Under the pieces are notes generated by a model. It did not search any database and was not told the DNA's origin. It was given only the letters and a program-made list of their open reading frames with translations. The translations under genes and the position numbers were made by a program. Source: an uncultured Bacteroidota bacterium (GTDB lineage Bacteria > Bacteroidota > Bacteroidia > Flavobacteriales > Flavobacteriaceae). From it: DNA of 64,000 nt. Below are positions 54,103 through 63,582 of this stretch, one piece after another. The DNA lies in the NCBI GenBank assembly GCA_903902795.1, contig CAIUWH010000013.1, forward strand, positions 1-64,000, written 5' to 3'. Positions within the stretch are counted from its first letter, which is position 1. Each line of letters starts with the position of its first letter.

Positions 54103-55389
54103 ATGAACCTATTCTGGTTTCGACGCGATTTACGATTGGACGATAACATCGGTCTTTTTCATGCTTTAACAAGTAGTGAAGAAGTACTTCCGATTTTTAT
54201 TTTTGATGATTCGATTCTTTCACAATTACCCAAAGACGACGCACGAGTTACGTTCATTCACCAGCAATTGGAAAAAATTCAGACTCAACTGCAATCCAAC
54301 GGAAAAGAACTGGCTGTATTTCACGGAAAACCAATAGAGGTGTTTCAAAAGTTGATTTCAGAAAACACGATACAATCGGTGTACACCAACCACGATTACG
54401 AACCCTACGCACGCAAACGCGATTTGGAATTGTTTCATTTATTTAAAGAGCATCACATCGAATTCAAAACCAGTAAAGATCAGGTTATTTTTGAAAAAAG
54501 TGAAGTCGTAAAAGACGACGGAACTCCTTATGTAGTCTACACGCCGTATGCCAATAAATGGAAGGAAAATTTTAAAAAGATTAAATTAGTCCATTATCCA
54601 TCTGAAGAAAATTTACATAAAATAGCTCATCACTCTTATCCTTTTTTGAGTTTAACAGAAATAGGATTTGAAATTTCTCCCATTACAATTTCTAATTACG
54701 ATGTGTCCGCTTCCTTAATCGATAATTATGAGGCCACGCGCAATTTTCCTGCACTCAACAGAACATCTTACCTTGGAATTTACCTCCGATTTGGAGCAGT
54801 TTCCATTCGTAAGATGGTTGGTAAAGCTATAGCAAGTAAAAACGAAACCTTTTTTAAAGAATTGATATGGCGCGAATTTTTTATGCAAATCCTGTGGCAT
54901 TTCCCACATACTCCTAGAAGCAGTTTCCGTCCCAAATACGATGCCATTCGTTGGGAAAATAACGAAGAACTATTTCAGAAATGGTGCGACGGAAAAACAG
55001 GTTATCCGTTTGTTGATGCGGGCATGCGCGAACTCAACGCAACCGGTCACATGCACAACCGCGTTCGAATGATTACGGCAAGTTTTCTTTGCAAACATCT
55101 ACTAATCGATTGGCGTTGGGGCGAAACCTATTTTGCCCAAAAATTACTAGACTATGAACAATCGAGCAATGTTGGGAATTGGCAATGGGCAGCAGGCAGC
55201 GGAGTCGATGCGGCGCCCTATTTTAGAATATTCAATCCCACCGAACAAATTAAAAAGTTTGACAAAGAATTGAAATACATCAAAAAGTGGATTCCAGAGT
55301 TCGAAACTTTCGACTATCCTAAACCTATTGTTGATCATAAGGAAGCGAGAGAACGATGTTTGAAAGTGTATAAAGAAGCGGTTGGATGA
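54103..55389 (+). CDS. phrB: Deoxyribodipyrimidine photolyase
   Basis: MNLFWFRRDLRLDDNIGLFHAL; CDGKTGYPFVDAGMRELNATGHMHNRVRMI; NVGNWQWAAGSGVDAAPYFRIFNP. Confidence 0.95.
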   Translation: MNLFWFRRDLRLDDNIGLFHALTSSEEVLPIFIFDDSILSQLPKDDARVTFIHQQLEKIQTQLQSNGKELAVFHGKPIEVFQKLISENTIQSVYTNHDYEPYARKRDLELFHLFKEHHIEFKTSKDQVIFEKSEVVKDDGTPYVVYTPYANKWKENFKKIKLVHYPSEENLHKIAHHSYPFLSLTEIGFEISPITISNYDVSASLIDNYEATRNFPALNRTSYLGIYLRFGAVSIRKMVGKAIASKNETFFKELIWREFFMQILWHFPHTPRSSFRPKYDAIRWENNEELFQKWCDGKTGYPFVDAGMRELNATGHMHNRVRMITASFLCKHLLIDWRWGETYFAQKLLDYEQSSNVGNWQWAAGSGVDAAPYFRIFNPTEQIKKFDKELKYIKKWIPEFETFDYPKPIVDHKEARERCLKVYKEAVG

Positions 55390-55585
55390 TAAAAGTTGTC
55401 GGTTGTCAGTTGTCGGTTATCCTCAGCAATTTAGGGAAAAATAGTCGCTGAATTATTGATAACCAAAATACTTCTAAATCGTTAAAAATTATCTTTTTCC
55501 TTGTAAATTAATGAGTTAAATGTAAATAGAATAGCATTTACCGTATATAAATTGTATATATTACCAATAACTAAAATATATAATT

Positions 55586-55822
55586 ATGAAATTTACAAAA
55601 TTAGCGGTGTTACTTTTTGCAATAGTGGCTTTTGTATCGTGTAAAAAAGAAGAAGAAAAACCTGCGGATGTAATCGAAAACACTACAGTAATTGAAGAGA
55701 CTGTTATCGTACAAGATACAGTGAAAGAAGTTGAAGCTGAAAAAGACGGTACTTCGGTGAAAGTGAATGGTGAAGGTGTTGAAGTAGATAGCAAAAACCT
55801 TGATATTGAAATAAAAAAATAA
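55586..55822 (+). CDS. Small lipoprotein, 78 aa
   Basis: MKFTKLAVLLFAIVAFVSCKKEEEK lipobox. Confidence 0.7.
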   Translation: MKFTKLAVLLFAIVAFVSCKKEEEKPADVIENTTVIEETVIVQDTVKEVEAEKDGTSVKVNGEGVEVDSKNLDIEIKK

Positions 55823-55841
55823 TTACTAACTGGAGTAATTT

Positions 55842-55867
55842 AAAAGCCATCCCAAGTGGCTTTTTTT
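55842..55867. terminator. Hairpin terminator
   Basis: AAAGCCATCCCAAGTGGCTTTTTTT. Confidence 0.7.
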
Positions 55868-56525
55868 ACGCGTTGATCTTTCGTATTTTCTCGAAACTCA
55901 ATTCTGAAAAGTGTCGAATTACTTGATTAGCCTCCGAATAATCTTGCATTTTCGAGTGAAAGCTATCGTAACCCACGCAATAAATCCCAGCGGCTTTGGC
56001 AGCTAAAATGCCGTTGGTACTGTCTTCAATTACAATGCAATTTTCAACCGGTGTTTGCGCTAATTCGGCCGCTTTTAAGAAAATAGCAGGATGTGGTTTA
56101 GACTTCGGAAAATCTTCTCCCGAAACAATATGAGAAAAATACTTATGAAGCCCAAAACGGTTAAAGATGCGATTGATGGTAACTTTAGCTGAAGATGAGC
56201 CGAGAACCAATTGTACTCCATTCGAATGTAAATCGAGTATCAACTCTTCTACTCCATCCAATAAATACAAATCTTCTTTGCTATCAAATGCGTCATTGAA
56301 CAAGTTTCTTTTGGTTTCCACTAAAGTTGGTACCTCTTCTTTTAGATTAAATTCTGCCTTCAATTTTTCAAAAATGTTCTTAGTTGAATTTCCGGTAAAC
56401 GACGCATACATTTCGGGCGAAACCTCTATATTGAGTTTTTTAAAATGCTGATTGTACGCAAAATGATGAACCGGCTCGGTATCTACAATTACGCCATCCA
56501 TGTCGAAAATTACGGTTTGTATCAT
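55866..56525 (-). CDS. HAD-family phosphatase (beta-phosphoglucomutase-like)
   Basis: VIFDMDGVIVDTEPVHH; IEDSTNGILAAKAAGI. Confidence 0.9.
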   Translation of the reverse strand: MIQTVIFDMDGVIVDTEPVHHFAYNQHFKKLNIEVSPEMYASFTGNSTKNIFEKLKAEFNLKEEVPTLVETKRNLFNDAFDSKEDLYLLDGVEELILDLHSNGVQLVLGSSSAKVTINRIFNRFGLHKYFSHIVSGEDFPKSKPHPAIFLKAAELAQTPVENCIVIEDSTNGILAAKAAGIYCVGYDSFHSKMQDYSEANQVIRHFSELSFEKIRKINA

Positions 56526-56543
56526 TTTGGGATTTGTATTTTG

Positions 56544-57263
56544 CTATTTGGAGTTATTGATTAAATACCGAATCACCGTTTCTGCCGCATACAACCCGAA
56601 AAGTCCAGGCATATAGCTATTGGTTCCGTAAAACGACTTTTTATAATTGGAACCGTCGGTCATTTTTAGACTGGTTTCGTCCTGAATTTCGGATGAAAAA
56701 ACCACTTTCAATTTGTCAATTTTGTGTTCTTTTAAACGTCTGCGGATGGTTTTCGCAAACATACAATTGATGGTATTGGTGATGTCGGCTACTTTTACCT
56801 TTGAGGCTTCCATTTTTCCACCTGCGCCCATTGACGAGATGATTTTTACACGTTTGCGTTTGGCGCCGATGATTAAATTCAGTTTTGGCGTTACGCTATC
56901 GATGCAATCTAAAACGTAATCGTATTTCTCTTCGACGATTTCAAATGCACGTTCTGGAGAAAGAAATTCTTGTACCTTGGTTAAATTCAATTCCGGATTA
57001 ATATCCATCAACCGGTCTCCGACCACGTCAATTTTGCTCATGCCAACGGTCGAATGCAAAGCTGGTAATTGCCGATTAATATTGGTAATATCCACCACGT
57101 CGCCATCAACAATTGTTAGATTTCCAACGCCAGCTCGTGCGAGAAATTCGGCCGCAAACGAACCCACGCCTCCCACGCCAACAATCAATACATTGGCATT
57201 TTTTAATCGGTTTAACCCTTCTACTTTGAATAATAATTCAGCTCGTTCTTGCCATTTTGCCAT
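56544..57263 (-). CDS. tcdA: tRNA threonylcarbamoyladenosine dehydratase (ThiF/E1-like)
   Basis: NVLIVGVGGVGSFAAEFLARAGVGNLTIVDGDVVDITNINRQL. Confidence 0.9.
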   Translation of the reverse strand: MAKWQERAELLFKVEGLNRLKNANVLIVGVGGVGSFAAEFLARAGVGNLTIVDGDVVDITNINRQLPALHSTVGMSKIDVVGDRLMDINPELNLTKVQEFLSPERAFEIVEEKYDYVLDCIDSVTPKLNLIIGAKRKRVKIISSMGAGGKMEASKVKVADITNTINCMFAKTIRRRLKEHKIDKLKVVFSSEIQDETSLKMTDGSNYKKSFYGTNSYMPGLFGLYAAETVIRYLINNSK

Positions 57264-57291
57264 AATTCAGACTACTTAGATGGTTAGATTT

Positions 57292-57951
57292 TTAGATTTT
57301 TCTGCTTCCAAAAACCAAATTATAATTATTTGCTAGTATATTTTGTAATTCACTTATTTTCATATTTTTATAATTTGCTGCCAATTCGTAAACTTCCTCC
57401 AACGATTCTTCGATCATATCGGTTTCGAGAAAAAATCGGTCGTTGGGAATGGATTGGAAAACCATCTTTAATTCGGGATTGCGCAACAAATACTTTCCAA
57501 ATGAAAGGTAGAATCCATTGGAGATTAATTGTTGGGCGAGTTGCTGGCTTTTTGAAAATCCGTGGATGATAATCGGAACTTTAATTTGGAGTCGGTTTTT
57601 GATTTCAATCAACTCGTCGAAAGCGGCAACCAAATGCAAAACTAATGGTTTTTTGTATTTTTCTGCCAAAGCAATTTGTTGTTCAAACACTTTAACTTGC
57701 AGATTCATTGGCACTTCAATTCGTTTGTCCAATCCGCATTCACCCAATGCCAAACATTCAGGTAATTGTAATTTTTCTTCTATGATTTTTAAGTCGGATT
57801 CCAATCGATTTTCATCACTATGCCACGGATGAATTCCGATGGAATAATAAGGAATAGTCGCGTCAAACTCCCATGGATATTGATTGACCAATTCTAAAAC
57901 TTCCGGATTATGGGTGAAATGATGTGTATGTAAGTTGAAGTACTGCATCAA
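57292..57951 (-). CDS. TatD-family hydrolase
   Basis: FNLHTHH; GIHPWHSDE; ALGECGLDKR; FLETDM. Confidence 0.85.
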   Translation of the reverse strand: MMQYFNLHTHHFTHNPEVLELVNQYPWEFDATIPYYSIGIHPWHSDENRLESDLKIIEEKLQLPECLALGECGLDKRIEVPMNLQVKVFEQQIALAEKYKKPLVLHLVAAFDELIEIKNRLQIKVPIIIHGFSKSQQLAQQLISNGFYLSFGKYLLRNPELKMVFQSIPNDRFFLETDMIEESLEEVYELAANYKNMKISELQNILANNYNLVFGSRKI

Positions 57952-58550
57952 TCGTGGAATTTTTTTACTCCGGCCAAAACGGCCAATTCCAAATCGTTTT
58001 CCAACGGAACAATTGGGCAGGAATACTTATAATTGTAGGCGCAATACGGATTGTAGGCTTTATTAAAATCGATAATCCAAGTTTTGCCTTTTTGAATTTC
58101 CATATCGATGTAGCGTCCGCCGATGTAGCTTTCTTTGCCACAAGTCGTGTCGGAAAACGGCAAGAACAAATGATTTTTATATTTGGCCATTTTGATCAAA
58201 TCCATGCTTTGATAGACGTTCAATTTATAGTTTACACCATCGATTTTAAAATGCAATTCACCATATTTTTTATATTGTGGAAGTCGCGCTGTAGACGTTT
58301 TCATTTCAAACACTTTTTCTCTTTTGGTGCGGATGAATTGGGCTTCGACGATGAATTTTTTGTTAATTGGGAAAAAATCTAACGATTTGAAGGTTTTGAA
58401 ATCGCCGTCGGTAAGCGGACTTTTAGCTTTATCGGCGTAGTCGCGGTTGAGTTGGTCTTGGAATTCTTGTGATGTTTGAGCAACTGTTTCCTCTTGCGCT
58501 TGGAATACAAGGACGTTAAATAGTAAAGCTAAGGCGAAGCACTTTTTCAT
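57948..58550 (-). CDS. DUF1684-domain protein
   Basis: GGRYIDMEIQKGKTWIIDFNKAYNPYCAYNYKYSCPIVPLENDLELAVLAGVK. Confidence 0.88.
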   Translation of the reverse strand: MKKCFALALLFNVLVFQAQEETVAQTSQEFQDQLNRDYADKAKSPLTDGDFKTFKSLDFFPINKKFIVEAQFIRTKREKVFEMKTSTARLPQYKKYGELHFKIDGVNYKLNVYQSMDLIKMAKYKNHLFLPFSDTTCGKESYIGGRYIDMEIQKGKTWIIDFNKAYNPYCAYNYKYSCPIVPLENDLELAVLAGVKKFHD

Positions 58551-58675
58551 GTTTTTTTTACAAAAATAGTTTAAAAGTTGGAATGCCGCAAAGTCGCGAA
58601 GGCACAAAGTTTTCTACATTGTCTAAAGTTTCTATTTTTATTGCTTTACTTCAAAATTGCAAAAGAAATGTACAA

Positions 58676-58776
58676 CCCTAGCCCAGATTGGAACGGCATC
58701 CTTTTGCAACAGCATTTGGCATTTTTCTTGCCAAATGATGGTGTAAAAGATACAGTGGAAAGCTGGAAATAGCTTC
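58676..58776 (+). repeat. Structured dispersed repeat copy 2 (Flavo-1-like?)
   Basis: CCCTAGCCCAGATTGG...ATCCTTTT-[CATTTGGCA/TGCCAAATG]-AAAAGATA...GGAAAGCTGGAAATAGCTTC. Confidence 0.55.
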
Positions 58777-58866
58777 AAATAATCAAACGTAAGAAGCAAA
58801 TAGCTTCAAAAAACCGCATGAAATTAACCGTAAAAATGTAACTTTGCCAATGTAGTTCCTTCACTA

Positions 58867-60090
58867 ATGTTAAAGACCACTTTTCGCAAATACATCGATA
58901 ATTTTAGAGGATTTTCACGAGAAATCTGGATACTCACCTTGGTTACCTTCATCAATCGGGCGGGAACGATGGTATTGCCTTTTTTGTCGAAGTATTTGTA
59001 CGACGATTTACATTTTTCTTTGGAAGAAATAGGAAATATATTGACGTGCTTCGGACTGGGTTCGATGGCCGGATCGTGGTTGGGTGGAAAATTATCAGAC
59101 AAAATTGGGTTTTATAAAATCATGATTTTCAGCTTGTTTACGAGTGGATTGATGTTTTTCGGACTTCAATATATTACTAGTTATATCGGATTGTGCATTG
59201 GGATGTTTTTAATCATGTTGGTAGCCGATATGTTTCGGCCTGCGATGTTTGTATCGTTGGGCGCGTACGCCAAACCCGAAAACCGTACGCGAGCGCTGAC
59301 TTTAGTGCGATTAGCCATTAATTTAGGATTTGGTGCCGGACCAGCATTAGGCGGCTTGATCATTATGTATATTGGGTATAAAGGTCTGTTTTGGGCCGAT
59401 GGCGGAACGTGTATTTTAGCTATTTTGGTTTTTGCCTTGTTGGTGAAAGAGAAGAAAAAACCGGCCGAATCGAAAGAAGCCAAAATGATATTGGAAGCCA
59501 ACAGAGCATCGGTTTTTAGCGACAGACCCTTTTGGGTATTTTTGACAACGTGTGTGATTACGGGTATTTTGTTCTTTCAGTTATTCAATACGATTCCGCT
59601 CTATCACAAAAAACAATTTAATTTGACCGAGTTACAAACTGGATTGCTTTTAACCCTGAACGGCGTACTGATTTTCTTTTTAGAAATGCCGATTGTGAGT
59701 TACATTGAGCGGAAAAATTTTGATAAAGTGCGTGTGGTTTCGATAGGTTGCTTATTTATGGCCATTAGTTTGTTACTGCTGATGGTGAACATGTGGGCTG
59801 GAATTCTAATCATAATGATGTTGTTCATGACGTTTGCTGAAATGTTTGCGTTTCCGTTTTCGAATTCGTTTGCTATGAGTCGAGCGCCAAAAGGTCACGA
59901 AGGTCGATATATGGCGATTTTCACGATGAGTTTTAGTGCCGCACAAATATTGAGTGCTAAGTTGGGCATGGGTATTGTGGCGCATTATGGTTTTCAGATG
60001 AACTGGTTGTTTATGGGGATTTTGGGTGTGATTGGAACGTATTTGGGTTTTTGGGTGATTCGGTTGGTGGCGTTGGAAAAAATTAGATAG
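58867..60090 (+). CDS. MFS transporter
   Basis: GLGSMAGSWLGGKLSDKIGF; 12-TM pattern. Confidence 0.9.
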   Translation: MLKTTFRKYIDNFRGFSREIWILTLVTFINRAGTMVLPFLSKYLYDDLHFSLEEIGNILTCFGLGSMAGSWLGGKLSDKIGFYKIMIFSLFTSGLMFFGLQYITSYIGLCIGMFLIMLVADMFRPAMFVSLGAYAKPENRTRALTLVRLAINLGFGAGPALGGLIIMYIGYKGLFWADGGTCILAILVFALLVKEKKKPAESKEAKMILEANRASVFSDRPFWVFLTTCVITGILFFQLFNTIPLYHKKQFNLTELQTGLLLTLNGVLIFFLEMPIVSYIERKNFDKVRVVSIGCLFMAISLLLLMVNMWAGILIIMMLFMTFAEMFAFPFSNSFAMSRAPKGHEGRYMAIFTMSFSAAQILSAKLGMGIVAHYGFQMNWLFMGILGVIGTYLGFWVIRLVALEKIR

Positions 60091-60177
60091 ACATTTATTT
60101 TGAACACAGATTTGAGAAATCAATAAAATTTTTAAAATTTCTCCAATTTTTTACATCTGTGTTGAAAAAAAACTACC

Positions 60178-60747
60178 TCATAAAAACCGTCTCCGAATCT
60201 CCTGAAACGACTGATTTGTATGAATTAACTCTTCAATAATTTGTTTTCTCATTTCTTCAAAATCATCAAATACAAGATATTTTGTCCAAGCCGTTTCTTC
60301 GAATAAGGTTCGAATTTGCTTGATTAATTTGGTGGTTTCTGATGCCGTTCGCAGTACTTTACCTGAAGTATAATTTGAACTTAATTTGTGATGGTATTCA
60401 ACCGATTGGGCAGAATAATCAGCTTCTAAAAAATAGAGTTTTTCGTAATCGTTATCGGGGTAGAAATCAGTCCATTTTGCAAAACCTAGTTTAGTTCTAT
60501 TGTTATTTGGTACTTCGACTGCGCTCAGTGTGACGGTCTTTCCATAGATTAATCGCCATTTGCAATTCGCGGCTCTTCCCCAATGGTTGGATAATCGATA
60601 CACTCCGTTTTCAACAAAATAATAACTACTCCCCGATTTGCTTTTGAAGTTTACTTGTAACTCATGTACTTCATCGAATGCGACTTCTTGAAACACGCAA
60701 AACGTATACTTATGAAAATTGGTTTTGTTGTAGGTTTTGATTGTCAT
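60178..60747 (-). CDS. Hypothetical protein, 189 aa
   Basis: Single long ORF. Confidence 0.65.
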   Translation of the reverse strand: MTIKTYNKTNFHKYTFCVFQEVAFDEVHELQVNFKSKSGSSYYFVENGVYRLSNHWGRAANCKWRLIYGKTVTLSAVEVPNNNRTKLGFAKWTDFYPDNDYEKLYFLEADYSAQSVEYHHKLSSNYTSGKVLRTASETTKLIKQIRTLFEETAWTKYLVFDDFEEMRKQIIEELIHTNQSFQEIRRRFL

Positions 60748-61038
60748 TTCTAATGCAGGTGAATTTTAGCAAAAATAGTATAATAAATGTTTTTGCCACA
60801 GATTAAACGGATTTTGCAGATTTTCACCGATTCTATGTCTTCTAAAGCAAAGCGAAGCTTCTCAATCACACTGCGATAATCTATGTTTCTATGTGTTTAA
60901 AAAATAAAAAAACAGAATTCAATCAATTGTTTTCTCCAAATTGGAAGCAAACGTTAAAAAATTGCAAATCTATTTTTCTCGAAATCATCAACTTTATACA
61001 TTTGCTTGGAAAACTAATCCTTAATACCTTTTACAATT

Positions 61039-61950
61039 ATGAAAACACATTTTAGAAATTTTGCTTTTATAATTCCAACTTTAATCGCGCTGACAATTAT
61101 TCAACCTGCCTTCGCTCAAGAAAAGAAATTATTTTCATTAAATGAAGATGCAAACAACGACAACATTTACATGACGTGGAACAAAAACACGCCAGAAAGT
61201 GAAATGAAAGACGACATCAAAGCGCTGGCAGAAAAAGGAATTACGATTAAATATTCGGATGTAAAACGCAATGCTAAAAATGAAATTACTGCGATAAAAG
61301 TCGAGTATTCCGACCGAAAAGGAAACAAAGGTTCGATGAATTTGAACAATCAAAATCCGATTAACACCATTCAGTTTTTTAAGCAAGACGACGAAATCGG
61401 ATTTGGTGAACCGTCAAATTCAAACGGATTTATGGTTAGCCCATTCAACGGATTGGCTGGAGGCGATAGTTTTATGAAGCAATTCAATTTTGAGACCATT
61501 CCCGATTTTTTCGATTTTAAAAGCGACGACGGTTCTGTTACTACTAAAAAGAAGACACAAATCATGATTCAAAAAGATGGGAAAAAACCATTAGTAATTG
61601 AGGATGGTGAAGTAATCGAAGGAGCTGACGATTATACTCCGGAAGAGATTGAAGAAATCAAAAAAAGTCATAAAGTAGAATCGTTTGGAGGAAATGGCAA
61701 AAGTTACAATTTCAACTTCAACTCCGAATCGGAAGACGATATCAAAAAGAAATTTGAAAAAATGCGGGAAGAAATGAGCAAAATGAACGGTTCATCCACA
61801 GAATCACCTACTGATGCCGAAGAATTAGAAAAAGCGAAAGACGAAATGATCAAAGCCAAAGAGGAAATGATCAAGGCCAAAGAAGAAATGGAAAAAGCCA
61901 AAAACGATTTGGAGAAAGCCAAGTCCACGTTAAAAACTAGAAAAGCATAA
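61039..61950 (+). CDS. Secreted hypothetical protein with C-terminal K/E coiled-coil repeats
   Basis: Signal peptide; KAKDEMIKAKEEMIKAKEEMEKAKNDLEKAKS. Confidence 0.7.
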   Translation: MKTHFRNFAFIIPTLIALTIIQPAFAQEKKLFSLNEDANNDNIYMTWNKNTPESEMKDDIKALAEKGITIKYSDVKRNAKNEITAIKVEYSDRKGNKGSMNLNNQNPINTIQFFKQDDEIGFGEPSNSNGFMVSPFNGLAGGDSFMKQFNFETIPDFFDFKSDDGSVTTKKKTQIMIQKDGKKPLVIEDGEVIEGADDYTPEEIEEIKKSHKVESFGGNGKSYNFNFNSESEDDIKKKFEKMREEMSKMNGSSTESPTDAEELEKAKDEMIKAKEEMIKAKEEMEKAKNDLEKAKSTLKTRKA

Positions 61951-61958
61951 ACTTCAAA

Positions 61959-61988
61959 TACCGCAAACTCAACGTTGCGGTGTTTTTT
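61959..61988. terminator. Hairpin terminator
   Basis: ACCGCAAACTCAACGTTGCGGTGTTTTTTT. Confidence 0.65.
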
Positions 61989-62029
61989 TATAAACTCGTT
62001 TTAGTATCTTTGGATAAACATATTGAGTC

Positions 62030-62173
62030 ATGTATACAATTCTAGCCAAAATAAACAAACTGATTTTACCTAGTTTCACCAAACAACAACTGGATTTAGC
62101 CAAGGCCAAAAAATGGCAAATGGCGATTATTGGCTGGCGTTATTATGTGACGACAAGAGCGTTGGGAAAATAG
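62030..62173 (+). CDS. 47-aa small protein MYTILAKINKLILPSFTKQQLDLAKAKKWQMAIIGWRYYVTTRALGK
   Basis: Complete ORF below the track cutoff; resembles a short protein I recall from Flavobacteria (sometimes labelled SsrA-binding protein, probably misannotated). Confidence 0.6.
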   Translation: MYTILAKINKLILPSFTKQQLDLAKAKKWQMAIIGWRYYVTTRALGK

Positions 62174-62268
62174 AGTTCTCGGGTGTCAGTTCTCGGTTGT
62201 CGGTTGTCTGCTATCCCATCTATTTTCTATTTTCTATTTTCTGCCTTCTGCATTCTGCGTTCTACCAT

Positions 62269-62781
62269 CTAATAAATCATCGCCGCAAAAATAGGATGCT
62301 CACCCAATTTTCCTCTCCCGTTTAAAAAAGTCAATTCCATTAAAAAATTACACTGTACGATTTCTCCGCCCAGGCGTTCGACCAATTCGCATACCGCTTT
62401 TGCGGTTCCTCCAGTTGCCAAAACATCATCGTGAATTAAGACTTTATCGCCTTTTTGAATGGCGTCTGTATGAATCTCTAAAGTATCGGTTCCGTATTCT
62501 AAATCATAGGAAGCCGAAATGGTTTCATAGGGTAATTTATTAGGTTTTCTGACTGGGACAAATCCGACATTTAGAGCTTCTGCTAGAAGCATTCCGAAGA
62601 AGAAACCCCGACTTTCCACACCAATCACTTTGTCGATTTTTTGGCCTTTTACAGTAGAAAGCAAACTATCTAACGTTTCTTGGCGTGCGATTGGGTCGAT
62701 TAAAAGCGGAGTGATGTCTTTGAATCCGACTCCGGGTTTCGGAAAATCTTGAATATCACGGATGTACTTTTTAAGTGGCAT
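62269..62781 (-). CDS. apt: Adenine phosphoribosyltransferase
   Basis: MPLKKYIRDIQDFPKPGVGFKDITPLL; VLIHDDVLATGGTAKAVCELVERLGGE. Confidence 0.95.
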   Translation of the reverse strand: MPLKKYIRDIQDFPKPGVGFKDITPLLIDPIARQETLDSLLSTVKGQKIDKVIGVESRGFFFGMLLAEALNVGFVPVRKPNKLPYETISASYDLEYGTDTLEIHTDAIQKGDKVLIHDDVLATGGTAKAVCELVERLGGEIVQCNFLMELTFLNGRGKLGEHPIFAAMIY

Positions 62782-62851
62782 ATTTTTAAATTTTATACTA
62801 TTTTTGATTTGCAAGTTACACAAATTTAACTATATTTGCACCCACAAAAAA

Positions 62852-62925
62852 GGCCTCGTGGCGCAACTGAATAGCGCACTTGATTACGGCTCAAGAGGTT
62901 ACTGGTTTGAATCCAGTCGAGGTCA
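62852..62925 (+). tRNA. tRNA-Arg (anticodon ACG)
   Basis: GGCCTCG/CGAGGTC acceptor, CTTGA-TTACGGC-TCAAG anticodon arm, ACTGG-TTTGAAT-CCAGT T-arm. Confidence 0.93.
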
Positions 62926-62930
62926 CGAAT

Positions 62931-62994
62931 GAATACTATAAAAAAAGAAAAAACGCCAAGCTCGCTTGAGTGTTTTTTCTTTTTTATAGTATTC
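62931..62994 (+). terminator. Long hairpin immediately after tRNA-Arg
   Basis: GAATACTATAAAAAAAGAAAAAAC...GTTTTTTCTTTTTTATAGTATTC plus inner CAAGC/GCTTG stem. Confidence 0.7.
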
Positions 62995-63333
62995 TCAAAG
63001 CGGAGCTTTGATGGATGTTGCGCAGCAAAATCCAGTCGTTTTATCCAAAAACACCAAGCTCGCTTGAGTGTTTTTTCTTTTTTATAGTATTCTCAAAGCG
63101 GAGCTTTGATGGATGTTGCGCAGCAAAATTCAGTCGTGAAATATGTTAAACAAGTTTCACTTGAGCGTATTTTTTCTTTTGTACTATTTTCAAAGCGGAG
63201 CTTTGATGGATGTTGCGCAGCAAAATCCAGTCATGAAATATGTTAAACAAGTTTCACTTTAGCGTATTTTTTCTTTTGTACTATTATCAAAGCGCCGCTT
63301 TGATGGATGTTGCGCAGCAAAATCCAGTAGTGA
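62937..63333 (+). repeat. Four-copy tandem repeat, period about 97-98 bp
   Basis: CAAAGCGGAGCTTTGATGGATGTTGCGCAGCAAAATCCAGT and variants starting at 62996, 63094, 63191, 63288. Confidence 0.85.
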
Positions 63334-63385
63334 AAACTTGCAAACCAAAAACCCCAAACCATTCCACTACAAAAGACGCTCCGCT

Positions 63386-63518
63386 CCTAGCCCCGATTGG
63401 AGCAAGTATCCTGTCATTGCCAAACATTATTTATTTTTGATTGCTTCGTTCCTCGCAATGACAGATACTGCGGAAAGCGGGAACACGGATGGCAAAAAAT
63501 GCCCAAGCCTATAGCTTC
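63386..63518 (+). repeat. Structured dispersed repeat copy 3 (Flavo-1-like?)
   Basis: CCTAGCCCCGATTGG...AGTATCC-[TGTCATTGC/GCAATGACA]-GATACT...GGAAAGCGGGAA...ATAGCTTC. Confidence 0.55.
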
Positions 63519-63521
63519 AAA

Positions 63522-63560
63522 AAAAACTCCGCACTATCAAAAGACAAGCACGGAGTTTTT
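63522..63560. terminator. Hairpin terminator
   Basis: AAAAACTCCG...CGGAGTTTTT. Confidence 0.6.
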
Positions 63561-63582
63561 GTCAAACTTTATTTTTAATAGC

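Noticed and set aside
62177-62275. Degenerate TCGGTTGTC/TATTTTC/TTCTGC short repeats (also near 55391-55420)
   Set aside because: Low-complexity intergenic sequence; no feature can be supported.
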